Source: Fistulifera solaris
Taxonomy: Eukaryota > Bacillariophyta > Bacillariophyceae > Naviculales > Stauroneidaceae
Reading direction: 5' to 3'
DNA length: 64,000 nucleotides
Assembly: GCA_030295235.1 (NCBI GenBank)
Contig: AP026164.1
Coordinates: 2,046,001 to 2,110,000, forward strand
Positions 24,206-34,625 of this stretch are shown here, in pieces. Numbering within the stretch: the first letter of the stretch is position 1; every line of letters starts with the position of its first letter. Below the pieces are notes generated by a model that saw only the letters and a program-made list of their open reading frames with translations, ran no database searches and was not told the DNA's origin. Position numbers and translations under genes: made by a program.

Positions 24206-24906
24206 GACGATTTACTATTAATCTAAATGAGTCTTTGTAAGAGAAGTAGGACGAAAATGAGTGCGAAACATCACATAAACGAGAAAGGAAAAGAATCAAC
24301 GGCGGTTGGATGCTTTTACAACACAGAAAAATCAAAGAAATCGCTTACCTTCCGGCAAAATACCTGATTAAATTCTGCTTTATGTTCACTTGTATTATTG
24401 TTGAATTCTTTGCTCTAAAAAGTGTATTGTAGGTGCTGCCAAGCTCGAATGATGGTTTGAACATCAGCAGTTGGATGACAATGGGTTATTGCTGCCGCTG
24501 CACTCGTTTTTGACCGCGCGCTCATCTCGTCGTCCTTGTCTCGCCGTTGCGACAGCGCGCGACAGGGAGGCTGGCGGCAGGCGGCTGGCGCCTTTGCGCG
24601 CGTGCCTACCTGAATAAGGAGAAGCAGTATGATATTTATCCATATAATACTCCTTGGATTTCACCCGATGTGACATAGGAAAGTACATAAAGAGAGATAC
24701 GAACGTAGGCTGTAAACCTTACCAGGTAGGCTGTAGGTTGGATGAAATAGAGTTGACTTTAACCCTAGAAGATTTGGGGCGCAAACTATCCACCCACTAA
24801 ACCACACAAGTACTTTCGCAGACACTCTGCTTATTTTATTTGCCATCAATTATTACTTGACACGCTTCTTATAATCATAAAAGGACATATATAAAAAACA
24901 TTGACC
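24206..24906. other. Intergenic, divergent 5' flanks of Nup98-96 and a small gene
   Basis: No gene is seen. The region contains TACCAGGTA at 24720-24728 and a GC-rich patch with CGCGCG near 24510-24605. It separates the divergent starts at 24205 and 24907, so it presumably holds both promoters. Confidence 0.3.
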
Positions 24907-25344
24907 ATGGAAGCAACTGGCACGGAAGCGAACCATCCTGAGCGCAACAGTACCGAAAGCTCTCATCCGGAGGACCGGTTTTCACGGACGTGGCGCCATT
25001 TGATATCTTCTGTCTTTCATGCGATATCCAAGGCGGAGCAAACGAACGCGGATGTGGCTTCCATCAAAGAAATTGACAATGCGGTTGTGGCGTTTCTGCG
25101 GGCGAGACTGGAATGGGGACGTAATATCTCATTTCTCGAAGCCAAGTTAGAAGGCAAGGCGAAAGAAATGGAAGTGTTGCAACATTACAGCCGGACACAA
25201 CCGTGTCTGGGGTTACGGAAGAGAAAGCGAGAAGTAGTGAAGGAAAACGATGTATCATCTGTATCACAAACAACACAAACGGGCGCAATTTCACAAGATC
25301 CTGGCACTACCAATCCGAGCAACGCCGAGCAGTCAGTGATATAG
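24907..25344 (+). CDS. Small protein of unknown function
   Basis: A 145-codon gene from the ATG at 24907 (the sequence around it is CCATGG). The middle is helical and may form a short coiled coil (AISKAEQTNADVASIKEIDN, then FLRARLEWGRNISFLEAKLE). It is followed by a basic patch LRKRKREVVKE and a polar, Ser/Thr-rich tail. No signal peptide or membrane segment is seen. The basic patch could be a nuclear localisation signal. I do not recognise the family. Support comes from codon-like composition and its placement between two real genes. Confidence 0.5.
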   Translation: MEATGTEANHPERNSTESSHPEDRFSRTWRHLISSVFHAISKAEQTNADVASIKEIDNAVVAFLRARLEWGRNISFLEAKLEGKAKEMEVLQHYSRTQPCLGLRKRKREVVKENDVSSVSQTTQTGAISQDPGTTNPSNAEQSVI

Positions 25345-25471
25345 AAGTTTGTAGCACGGCTCAGTTCACTTTTCTATTAAATAATAGACAAACAGAGGTT
25401 CTAACATTCATAATTCTACTTTAGCTCACAGCCTTTGTTTGCGTGACATTCAATTCGATTCTATTGTTCCG

Positions 25472-27470
25472 TCATATAGTCACACCCAGCTTTTTAGCTA
25501 TTGCTCTGAATTCATCATGCCGAACAGAGCGGTTCACGGTGTCATCTTTCGCTTTGAAGTTTTCCAGAAACTTGGAATGATAAGAGACAAATTGGTAAAA
25601 GACCGGAAATTTGTGGCGTCTCACGTATCCTCTCTCTCTTCTATCGGCAAGAGCGAAGCCTTTCTCGAGGGCGGGCTCATAATACCACTTGGGACGGTAT
25701 TTCTTGATGTAACGGCTCAACTGATCGTAATTCACCTTTCCCCGCCCCTTCACGTCAATCAAGTCGAAAATACGCAGCAGTACTTCCATGGGTGGCAACT
25801 CATCGTCATTCTTGCCTGGACCACCATGTCGGGCTTGGATCGTCTTGAGAAGATTACCCATAGTAGAACTGGCGTCCGAAGTGTCACTATCACTCTGAGC
25901 GCCATCATCATTGTATACAGCTTGCGATGAGCACCACGCACAAACATCATCCAGACGGACAGAATCCTGCTGGCTGCCGATCAGGCGTTGCACGGCTTCA
26001 CTAATATCCATGCCGGTGATACCTTTCACCTGAGCAACCGCTTGGGCTCGGCTGATCTCGGCATCTCGGTTCTCACCCCCTCCAAGTTGAATCCACAGGC
26101 TACTATAGCGAGCAGAGTATTCACAAAAGACTGGAAATTCACTGCGCAAGACATTGCCGTCGCGGTCTTTGTCGGCAAAAGCAATCGCACGGATCATCGA
26201 AGAGCCTCTATTGAGCTCCGGATATTCGGACGTGACAAGGTGATCAAGTTGATCCAACCCCATCATGCCTTTCTTCTCCCGATCATACAGATCAAATGTC
26301 GTCATGAGAACTCCTAGCGGAGGAACGTTAATGGGAGTCGCTTTCTTGTCTACGTTTTTCTTCATATCAGATTCGACCAGAGTTCGCTCATCTTGACTAT
26401 CTTCACTTATCAATGTACTGTTCAGATTAAAAGCGTTTACACCCGCATCGGTAGACGTAGGCTCATCTTGACTATCGGCACTAATCAATGTACTGTTGAG
26501 ATTGTTTGCGCGAGAATCGTCACTCTTCAAAATATCGTCAATAGTGTTCAGCCCCAGATCGACGTTCTCTTTGCCATGAAGAGACGTAATTTCTGAAGAA
26601 TTTCCTGGTCGATTGTCCCACGTTAGCAAATCAAGCTTCTTTTTTGCGCAAGCATCGCAGAATGCCTGCAACCGCGCGAATCCGTCGCCATCCGGATGAA
26701 TGGAATTCCAAGTCTCTTCCACATCCTCAAAAAGCCCCAACTTTTTCGCGACGGGCGTGTATTCTTTCTTGGAAATCCGCCATTCATCGTCATTTTCAAA
26801 AGATTAAATTCATCCCACACGCTATTGAAGTATAGAACGTACAGCAAGAAGTAGGGAAAGTCAATTTCGGCCAACGTCCCGCCCTTGTTGCCGTACGAAT
26901 CCACGGCCAACGCCCGGTACCGAAGACCCGGATAGACTTTCGCCAGGTGCATTTCCAATTCAGAAATAGGAAGTAAACCTTTTCCCCCACATCCAAATGA
27001 CGAAAGAGTTGCAACACTTCTTCGAAATTGGGAAAGTCCGTAGATGCCAGCGCAGACTTGGCGTACTCTTTCGCTTTGGCATCAGCCTTCACTAGCTTTT
27101 CCGACTGACTTTTCTTCCGGCCAGAAATCTCGGAGGGGATGGGAATTTTGGAATGCCGGGTGAGCTCAAATTTCAACGATCGTCGATAATCCAATTTGCG
27201 AGGTTGCGCTATCTGTTCCGTGGAGTTTCGTCGGGGTCCGGACCTCACACCAGACGGAGATTTTTCTTTCGGTGGCATTTTCCGAGGAGCCGGGGTGTAG
27301 GATTTGAAGCGGGACGGGGTCAAGTTTCCCGAATATTCCAAAAAGCTCGAGGAGGTGCGTTTGAGGCCTTCCGGAAGCTCGGCGTCATTTTGCTTCATGC
27401 GAGACGCGTTTGTTTGTGTTTCATACAGTCGCTCGAACACATTGCGGCTGAGGTACTTGTCGACGTCCAT
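25472..27470 (-). CDS. Tandem EF-hand-like modular protein (phase-shifted)
   Basis: About 665 residues from the ATG at 27470 (MDVDKYLSRNVFERLYETQT). Two missing-base shifts, in the run at 26984-26988 and near 26798-26801, split it into three pieces. Repair restores an EF-like loop (HLDVGGKGLLPISELE) and KENDDEWRIS. Three similar modules follow one another. Each has an EF-like pair ending in a D/E-F-P-Y/V-F signature and an aromatic helix (FPYFLLYVLYF, FPVFCEYSARY, FPVFYQFVSYH). Only one loop is canonical for calcium (DKDRDGNVLRSE); the others lack acidic ligands. The first 150 residues are basic and Ser/Pro-rich. A 13-residue direct repeat (NLNSTLIS.DSQDE) lies between modules. Calcium binding is likely at one site; the role is unknown. 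Confidence 0.7.
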
Positions 27471-28192
27471 ATTTCTCAGGGGATATTTTAACTTGTATCT
27501 CCTTATTCTTATTATTAGTCTGGTGACTAAAGTGAAAAAATAGATCTGCAGCAACAGGAAAATGGATCGCTTCAACTGAAATCCCTTGATACGAATCTCC
27601 CCTGATCTCGCTCACTCAAATGGCAAAAACACCAAACTGATAAGCAGTTACTTAGAGATACTTCTTTAATCAATGGATTATCTCGTTTAGATGTCTTCTG
27701 GCAAAGACCGAATGATGGAGTTGAATCAATTGCAGATTTCTTTTTGCGCGCGAAAGAAACCAGGAAAATGGTGGTGCATCCTCCCTCCAAGTACCGCTTT
27801 CTCGATTCGTACTTTCAGTGGGATACGAAAGGAGTTGGAACTGTTTTCAGCATATGAGAGATGCAGCCTGGCTCACTCTATTTTTGGGACGTCATTGAGC
27901 TCAACAAGTAGTAGTGCAAAAGGCTCCTCCCTAATCCATAAAATCCTATACCTGAAAATGTAGGACAAATTTTTGAACTTTCTCTGTTGGAAAAATTTAG
28001 GATTTGGTGCGGAGGCCGCGCGCGCTCGCTGTGCGGGTCGCGGTTGTCTCTACCGGTGCGACTTCATACGGCAACCACTGATTTTAAAAACGTTCTTTAC
28101 GCGCTCATAACAACATCATGTATTTCGGCAATCACCACTGTAGCATCTTATCATAACATCAAAACGATTTTATCATTCAGCGAGAGCACATC
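27471..28192. other. Intergenic, divergent 5' flanks of the EF-hand and SDR genes
   Basis: No convincing gene. Short frames on both strands lack motifs. The region separates the divergent starts at 27470 and 28193 and should contain both promoters. Confidence 0.3.
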
Positions 28193-30090
28193 ATGAGCTC
28201 CCGGAATGAGAATGGTGACGAGGAGGAAGTCCAGAATGTCCTGGATCCCAACGCCGTAGTGCCTCAACTGGCCTCGCAAAGCATCACGTTCGGCGACATG
28301 GCCATTGCCGTCAGGGTACTGAATGCCGTCGGTGATTTGATGCCCAAAAAGAAACAAAAGACAACAGAATCTGCTGACTATTTGAGTCATTATCAACACA
28401 AAAATTTGAGGCCATTCCGCAAAGCGCTCTCTGGTTGTCTCGAATTACACAAACGTACGATGTTCCAAGGAAAGACCGAAGAACAGCACTACGAACAGAG
28501 ATTAGAGGAAAGAAAGTTGAAACGACAAAAGATTGCCGAGACACAAATGCAAAAATTACATATTGCAAAAACTGCTCTCCGGAAGGGTCGAATGGAGCGA
28601 CTGCAGGAATTACTGACCGATCAGCAAGAGGAAGAACAGGCAAAGCTGCTGGCCAGTCAGAATCGATTGAAGTTTGTTCCGGATGGCCATGTGGAAACGG
28701 CACTTCCCATGATGCTAAAGGATGTAGCAGAAGAAGAGTTTGTGACCCAGCTTCCAAAACTACGCTCCTGCTATGTTTGTAAGACTCGTTACCGAGAGTT
28801 GCACGCATTCTACGACCAGCTATGTCCTGTTTGCGCTGCCTTGAATTGGCAGAAGCGTCATGCGACGGCAGATTTGACCAATCGTGTGGCTGTGTTGACT
28901 GGAGCACGGGTCAAAATTGGTTTGCAGACTGCGTTGAAGCTCTTGCGCGCGAATTGCACGGTTGTGGCAACCACTCGTTTTCCGAATGCAGCCGCTGCCG
29001 TGTACAGAAAAGAAAGGGACTTTGACGAATGGAAGGATCGATTGCATATTTATGGTTTAGACTTGCGAGATGTAGCTGGATTGGAAGCTTTTGTGCGTTA
29101 CCTCAAGCTAAAGTTCACCAATGGAATCGATATTCTGATCAACAATGCCTGCCAGACAGTGCGGCGTCCCGCTGCTTATTATACACCCCAAGTGCAACGA
29201 GAGCAAGACCTGTGGACGGCAGGGGATGATGTTCATAAATCTATACTTGCTGGATGTCAAGAATTTGAGCGGATACGACGAAACGTCATGATGGATCATA
29301 AGAAAAGCGAGAAGCGTCGAGAAGGTGATCAGCTACCTAGCATACTGCCAGCAAGTGCCGGTGAAACCGAAAGCTTTGAAGAGATGGACGTTAGCACAAG
29401 TGACGGTAAAACTGAGATGAGAGTTTCGACTGTCAAACAGCCTACGCCATTCGATGTGAGTGGACTTTCACATGCTGCCGCTATGTCCCAAATGGTAATT
29501 TTACCCGAAGATGCAGGGTATCGGATTCTGTACTCCCACCTGGGATCACAGATATTAACGGCCAACAATTAGATTTGAGGACGACCAACTCATGGCTATT
29601 GAAAATGGAGCACGTATCGACTGCTGAATTGATGGAATGCATGTTTGTGAATGCCATTGCACCCTTCGTACTGAATTCTCGTTTAGTACCCTTGATGACA
29701 GTGCACTCTGGAGATGGACCGCGCGCTGATCGTTTCATTATTAATGTGTCCGCGATGGAAGGAAAGTTCTACAGATACAAGATGCCCAATCATCCTCACA
29801 CCAATATGGCTAAGGCGGCTTTGAACATGATGACAAGAACGTCGGCGGAGGATCTGGCGACAAAGCATGGTATCTACATGAACTCTGTAGATACTGGATG
29901 GATCAACGACGAGAATCCAGTGGAGAAGGCAAGTAAAATCGCTGAAGACAATCACTTTCAAACACCGATAGACGAGATTGATGCCGCTGCCAGGATACTT
30001 GATCCTGTATTCAGCGGCGTGAACAAACAGGACAACGGTGTGCTTGATTACGGAAAGTTTTTGAAGGACTACAGAGAAACAGAATGGTAG
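28193..30090 (+). CDS. Zinc-ribbon short-chain dehydrogenase with atypical active site (phase-shifted)
   Basis: About 632 residues. A charged helical N-terminal region (residues 90-165) precedes a four-Cys zinc-binding cluster (CYVCKTRYRELHAFYDQLCPVC, residues about 198-219). An SDR Rossmann fold follows: VAVLTGARVKIGLQTALKLL (nucleotide loop), LDLRDVAGLEAF, DILINNACQTVRR (the NNAG equivalent). The catalytic stretch reads NVSAMEGKFYR then PHTNMAKAALNMM. The Ser and Lys of the SDR triad are kept, but the usual YxxxK Tyr position is Thr (TNMAK). One missing base in the run at 29516-29518 interrupts the frame; repair gives DAGVSDSVLPPGITDINGQQ. Probably cytosolic or nuclear. The substrate is unknown. 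Confidence 0.82.
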
Positions 30091-30138
30091 GAAGTGATGA
30101 TCTAGAGTACTTCACATAAAAGTCTTCATTGTTATCGT

Positions 30139-31590
30139 CTACAATACAATAGCAGCAGCCAATACAAGACATGCCGAGTAGCATACAGTTGTGGCGTATG
30201 CGGCACTTCCAATGCCTTCTGCATTGGAAAAGCTGGCATACGTACTTTCGTCGGAACTACCGCTGGATTTTTTTACCCGATTTCTTCGACGATTTCTTCG
30301 ATCGTTTGCCCGATTTAGAGTTGCCTTTTCCGGATTTTCCCTTACCTCCTTTCCCAGATTGGCCCTTGCCAAAGAACGATCCTTTCCACCACCACTTGGA
30401 GGTGTTGGGAAAAAGTCGCCAGATGATGCAGAAACGGGAGAGTCACTTACTGGTGAAGGATCCGTGGGGATGATTTCCGTGACCGGTGAAGGTGCAGGCA
30501 CAAGCGTCTCAAAACCGCCAACGGGTGCCGTGGGAATGGCTTCCTCGATTGCAGCTGTCGGTGTCTGTGTGGTTTGGTCTTGAGGGAATGGTGATGATGA
30601 AGGCATGGAGGGTGCTAACGTGTCGGGAATGGGAGACGACACTGGCGTTTCAACGCTTACGGCAGGAGTAGGTCCCATCGTACTTTGTTCCTCCACCGGC
30701 GTGACGGTAGGAATCGAGGTGGAGTTCGTGTCACTTATCTCACTTGTTGTCAGTTCTGTTTCGCCATTGTCGTAAAGGCGAATCCAATCGACTAACATAC
30801 TAGCCGGCAGCGGAGCAGTAATTTCCTCAGGTCCCCGGAAGTCGCACCCACCCGATGATCCGCTCGAAGAAGACGACCCTCCGCACGATTGCTGGTCTGT
30901 TGTGAAGCCACCACCCACCGCTAAATTAAGTAAAATACCATGCTGCCAATGAAATTCCTCACAATCGGTACAATTGGGGCCAATGTCGAACCTCATGACA
31001 GTCGTATCATCCACAAAAGTTTCAATGAAGGTGCTGTTCCATTCTATCTTGTAGACGTGCCACGTACCGTTTAGATCGGTGGAGAAATCAATGGCATCAT
31101 CGTGAAGAGCATAAGTACCTTCGTGAACCCAATGCGCTGCGGAGTACACTTTTCGATTATCTTGTCCCCGCCATCCAACTTCCGCAATATCGATTTCGCC
31201 ACTGTCCGGCCACGGCTTATTCACATCCCCCATCAACCAAAAAGCCGGCCATAAACCAGAAACAATATCCGGCATTTGAATTCTGGCTTCCAGTGTACCG
31301 TACTTGAACGCCACTTTACCCATGGTCTTGACACGAGCCGATGTAAAGACAGTGTCACCGACTTTGTGAGCTTGAATGACCAGATTCCCATTTTCTACCC
31401 GAACATTGGCGGGCTCTTTAGTATAGGTTTGAAGTTCACCATTGCCCCATTGATGCACTCCTGTCCCCAAGTCATAATCCCAATATTGTGTGTCGGGTTC
31501 GTAGGACATGCTGTCATCGAATTCATCCGACCATAGTAAGGATGCCGAGACCATCTGAGAGGTCAAGAGGATGAATGTGGATAACTTCAT
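30139..31590 (-). CDS. GH16 beta-glucanase, secreted and probably surface-anchored
   Basis: A 483-codon uninterrupted gene. A signal peptide covers residues 1-17. The GH16 jelly-roll catalytic domain runs to about residue 270, with the diagnostic GEIDIAE (131-137; the two Glu are the expected nucleophile and acid/base, Asp134 between them), GLWPAFWLMG before it and NLAVGGGF later. Laminarinase-type GH16 enzymes cut beta-1,3-glucan. Residues 285-420 form a Ser/Thr/Pro linker, then a very basic segment (NRANDRRNRRRNRVKKSS) and a C-terminal hydrophobic tail (ATTVCYSACLVLAAAIVL). The tail suggests membrane attachment. The substrate could be wall or storage glucan (chrysolaminarin or callose); this is inferred. 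Its stop is 48 bp from the convergent SDR stop. Confidence 0.88.
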   Translation of the reverse strand: MKLSTFILLTSQMVSASLLWSDEFDDSMSYEPDTQYWDYDLGTGVHQWGNGELQTYTKEPANVRVENGNLVIQAHKVGDTVFTSARVKTMGKVAFKYGTLEARIQMPDIVSGLWPAFWLMGDVNKPWPDSGEIDIAEVGWRGQDNRKVYSAAHWVHEGTYALHDDAIDFSTDLNGTWHVYKIEWNSTFIETFVDDTTVMRFDIGPNCTDCEEFHWQHGILLNLAVGGGFTTDQQSCGGSSSSSGSSGGCDFRGPEEITAPLPASMLVDWIRLYDNGETELTTSEISDTNSTSIPTVTPVEEQSTMGPTPAVSVETPVSSPIPDTLAPSMPSSSPFPQDQTTQTPTAAIEEAIPTAPVGGFETLVPAPSPVTEIIPTDPSPVSDSPVSASSGDFFPTPPSGGGKDRSLARANLGKEVRENPEKATLNRANDRRNRRRNRVKKSSGSSDESTYASFSNAEGIGSAAYATTVCYSACLVLAAAIVL

Positions 31591-32564
31591 GATTTTATCG
31601 TTGAACGAGGATTGTCGGCAGCAATTCGGTGCTTCAAAGGGTTCATTTGCGGACGATAATAGAGAATTGTGATCGACTTGTGGTCGGTTTTTCTTTCTTG
31701 TTAATTCGTCCGGTTCGGAGTCTCTTGCATTTTTGTCGGTTGGAAAAGGGTGGAGAGTGTGGAGAACGATCCGGAGGAGCTTCGAGAATCAGTTGTGCGC
31801 TTTTCTACTCTCACCGCGCAAGTCGGCAACCAACTGAAGTTGGACGGTACACAAGCAACTTATAGTAAAAAGTTATTAGTACTTGGGAGTATGAAAACGT
31901 TCAAACATTTCAATTGCTCTCAGAACCTCTTTCAAACGTGTTTAGCATTCCTTACTACTTGGTTCGAGACACTCATAGGGTACCACTGTGATTTCCACAC
32001 TGGACGCCATCTCCAAATTTTTCGTCACGATTGAAATCGACTCCAACCTTCAGTCGTGGAACTTCAACCAAGAATTCTATGGATGATGCGGAGCGGCCCA
32101 TCATAGAAAGGAGCACAAGGCACAAGCCTAGTTGTTGAAACAAGAAGGAAAAAAGATGAAGAAGTACAAGTAGTAAACAGAAAATGATCTAGTCTACTAA
32201 ATTAAGGGATTAGTAGGCTTACTTACGCTTAGAAAGAGGAAAACTCGGTGCAGGTCACGAGCACGAAGAAACTCGACTAGCTTTCTTTCATTTTTACAGT
32301 GTGATTCACGGTTGAGAGTTAGATGGATGAGGGAGTAAAGAGTTGCGGCTGCTTATGCTTATTAATAGATGCGATGCGATACCGGTACGACGCGTGACAC
32401 AATGAAACGTGAAAGGGCATCCAACCAACAACCAACATCTTTAGCTTGAAAATGAAAAAAAAACATAAGAAAGAAAAGTCACATTGCATAAGAGCAGCAG
32501 CAGCACTGATTGATAAGACTTATGAATCGCTGTTCTCGTAGGAAATGAAGTTACTTGTTTCTCT
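31591..32564. other. Intergenic
   Basis: Nearly 1 kb with no recognisable gene. It contains the 5' flanks of the GH16 gene and the DinB-like gene. A TACCGGTA palindrome lies at 32380-32387, about 180 bp before the DinB-like ATG. Confidence 0.3.
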
Positions 32565-33113
32565 ATGTCGCGCAAATCAGGGCATTCTGAAACAAAAATG
32601 GGATTGATGGAAGCTTTGCTACGGCATCACGGTCCTGCGACAGCCCACAACATTTATCATACAACGTGTCCAATTGTCAAAGCCAGCATCGGTCAACACA
32701 TTCGTCACAGTATGGATCATATAGAACATGCTGTCCGGGCAGCACTGGATCCGAAACACGAACTGCATTATGATCGAAGAGAACGAGGAGGAGCGGATGA
32801 GAATCATTGGGATGCAGCTCACGATCGGTTGCACAAAATCGCTAGTCTCATCGACGATCTGAGTGAATCCAATGCCGTCACAGAACATCCCGTTGGGGCA
32901 TTGTTTATGTTGTCGGGAGATACCGATACCGAATTTCGATTACACTCGACGGTAGCACGCGAATTGGGTTTTGCTGCTCATCACGCGATTCATCATTTGG
33001 CCATGGTAAAAATTATTGCCACAAACGAAGTTGGAAACTTGAGAGAAAGCGATCTCCCACCTGATTTTGGCCGGGCACCGAGTACAGTGAACTATGATCA
33101 TTGTTGGAAATAA
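32565..33113 (+). CDS. DinB-like four-helix protein
   Basis: A 182-codon uninterrupted gene from the ATG at 32565. The pattern SIGQHIRHSMDHIEHAV, HYDRRERGG, and FAAHHAIHHLAMV places His residues in helices 2 and 4, as in DinB/YfiT-type metal-binding four-helix bundles. The version with YDxRxRG and HHAIHH is a widespread uncharacterised subgroup. No targeting signal is obvious. The family binds a divalent metal and some members are thiol-dependent transferases; the activity here is unknown. The reading is close to family length. Confidence 0.65.
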   Translation: MSRKSGHSETKMGLMEALLRHHGPATAHNIYHTTCPIVKASIGQHIRHSMDHIEHAVRAALDPKHELHYDRRERGGADENHWDAAHDRLHKIASLIDDLSESNAVTEHPVGALFMLSGDTDTEFRLHSTVARELGFAAHHAIHHLAMVKIIATNEVGNLRESDLPPDFGRAPSTVNYDHCWK

Positions 33114-33674
33114 ACCAAGAAGCATCACTGCAAAGGAAGCCTTTATCGCATATTTCAGTAAGAGAGAATGGACCATACTTCATCTAATGTTTTCCATAAA
33201 CGGCTAGCTCCGGTCTTGGACACTGAAAAGGACTTTGAGCACGACTTTAATGAGCGCAATAATTTAGAGTGCCAGTCCTTTTTTTGGGGATAAGATTGCA
33301 CATAAACACGCTGATGCTTTGCACAGTCGATACAAGACACATTTCCTTAGTAACAATGATACTTTCTTTTAGTCTAATTATGCACCTTCGGTATTGTAGA
33401 TCGATAGCTATGAGGATATGATCACCAGTACGACACAATGTGAATCAGCCGTCCATCCTTCACCAGTAGACTGTGACGTTGGTGTTGTTGGGCCGACATC
33501 GAAGTTGAATGTTCAAAACAAAGGGCGGATAACGCGATGAGGATGTTCGCCATTTCTTCATCAGAACATAACCAACTAAACATCAAGAGCCATCGGAATC
33601 GGAATACCGACTGACACGTATCAGCAATTAAATATAAAAAACTTAGGTTGTCATTCCAGCGCTTCTTCGTCATC
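33114..33674. other. Intergenic, IspF 5' flank
   Basis: No gene is seen. The stretch includes the 3' flank of the DinB-like gene and the promoter of the plus-strand IspF gene. Open frames here carry no known motif. Confidence 0.3.
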
Positions 33675-34397
33675 ATGTTCGTGCAAAAGCTACTCTGGTC
33701 ACAAATCCTGATTCTGCTCGGATCATCCGTCGAATCGTTCGTGGTTGCTGGAGGCTCGAAACGAAATGTAGTACTTCATGAAACCGCAGCATCCACAAAT
33801 AGCGTCTTATATCCGGCCTACGAAATAGAGAAATTACCCATGCGCATCGGTCACGGCTTTGACATTCATCGGATGGCACCGATCGCCGAGGCTGGTCAAC
33901 CCATTGTGATTGCCGGTGTACAAATCACGCACACGCCAGATCAAAAGTGGGTGGATGTCGAAGGAAAATATGCCGACTCGCCGGGTGCAATATTCCCGAC
34001 CGAATTGGGCGTAGTGGCTCATTCCGATGGGGATGTCGTCTATCATTCCATCGTGGATGCCATTTTGGGGGCTCTCACCTTACCCGACATCGGTCAAGTC
34101 TTCCCGGATACGGACGCTCGGTGGAAAGGTTGTGATTCCAGTAAGTTCATGGAAGAGGCTTACCGTATCATGAATGAATATGGATATAGTTTAGGCAATG
34201 TCGATGTTACGCTGATATTGGAAAGACCCAAAGTGGCGTCGTTCAAACCAGCTATGAAAGAAAACATTGTGCGACTATTGCACACGACACCGGGTCGAGT
34301 CAACATCAAAGCTCGCACACATGAGCGAGTGGATTCCGTGGGTGAGCTTCGAAGTCTTGCCTGCCACGTGGTGTTGACTCTAGTGCGTAATGATTAA
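33675..34397 (+). CDS. ispF: 2-C-methyl-D-erythritol 2,4-cyclodiphosphate synthase, plastid
   Basis: Catalyses a middle step of the plastid MEP isoprenoid pathway, forming the cyclodiphosphate with release of CMP. The conserved metal site GHGFDIHR is at residues 59-66, AHSDGDVVYHSIVDAILG and DIGQVFPDTDARWKG follow, and the C-terminal part has GNVDVTLILERPK and VNIKARTHERVDSVGE. The ATG at 33675 gives a signal peptide ending ...SSVESFVV, an ASAF-like import motif. There is an insert of about 17 residues between the first metal site and the HSDGD motif compared with bacterial enzymes, and the usual TxxEKLGFxGRGEG block is diverged. 240 residues, no intron, no phase shift. Confidence 0.93.
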   Translation: MFVQKLLWSQILILLGSSVESFVVAGGSKRNVVLHETAASTNSVLYPAYEIEKLPMRIGHGFDIHRMAPIAEAGQPIVIAGVQITHTPDQKWVDVEGKYADSPGAIFPTELGVVAHSDGDVVYHSIVDAILGALTLPDIGQVFPDTDARWKGCDSSKFMEEAYRIMNEYGYSLGNVDVTLILERPKVASFKPAMKENIVRLLHTTPGRVNIKARTHERVDSVGELRSLACHVVLTLVRND

Positions 34398-34625
34398 TTA
34401 TTCTATCATTTACAAAGCATCCTAGATATCTTTCCGAGCTCACCTTGTAAGAGCTGCCTTTAAGCCACCAACTTCGTCTCGAACCGTCCTACCACTCGGT
34501 TACATGAAATTACAGAAACCACTGCTCAGCTGTTTTTATTGATGCAGTGAAACGTTCACCGAATACCGAATAGCTAGATATTGACGAGTTGAATCTAGAC
34601 TCTTTTAAAAACATGCAAAAGACCG

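Noticed and set aside
28311-28907. 198-codon minus-strand frame within the zinc-ribbon SDR
   Set aside because: Antisense shadow of a well-supported coding region.
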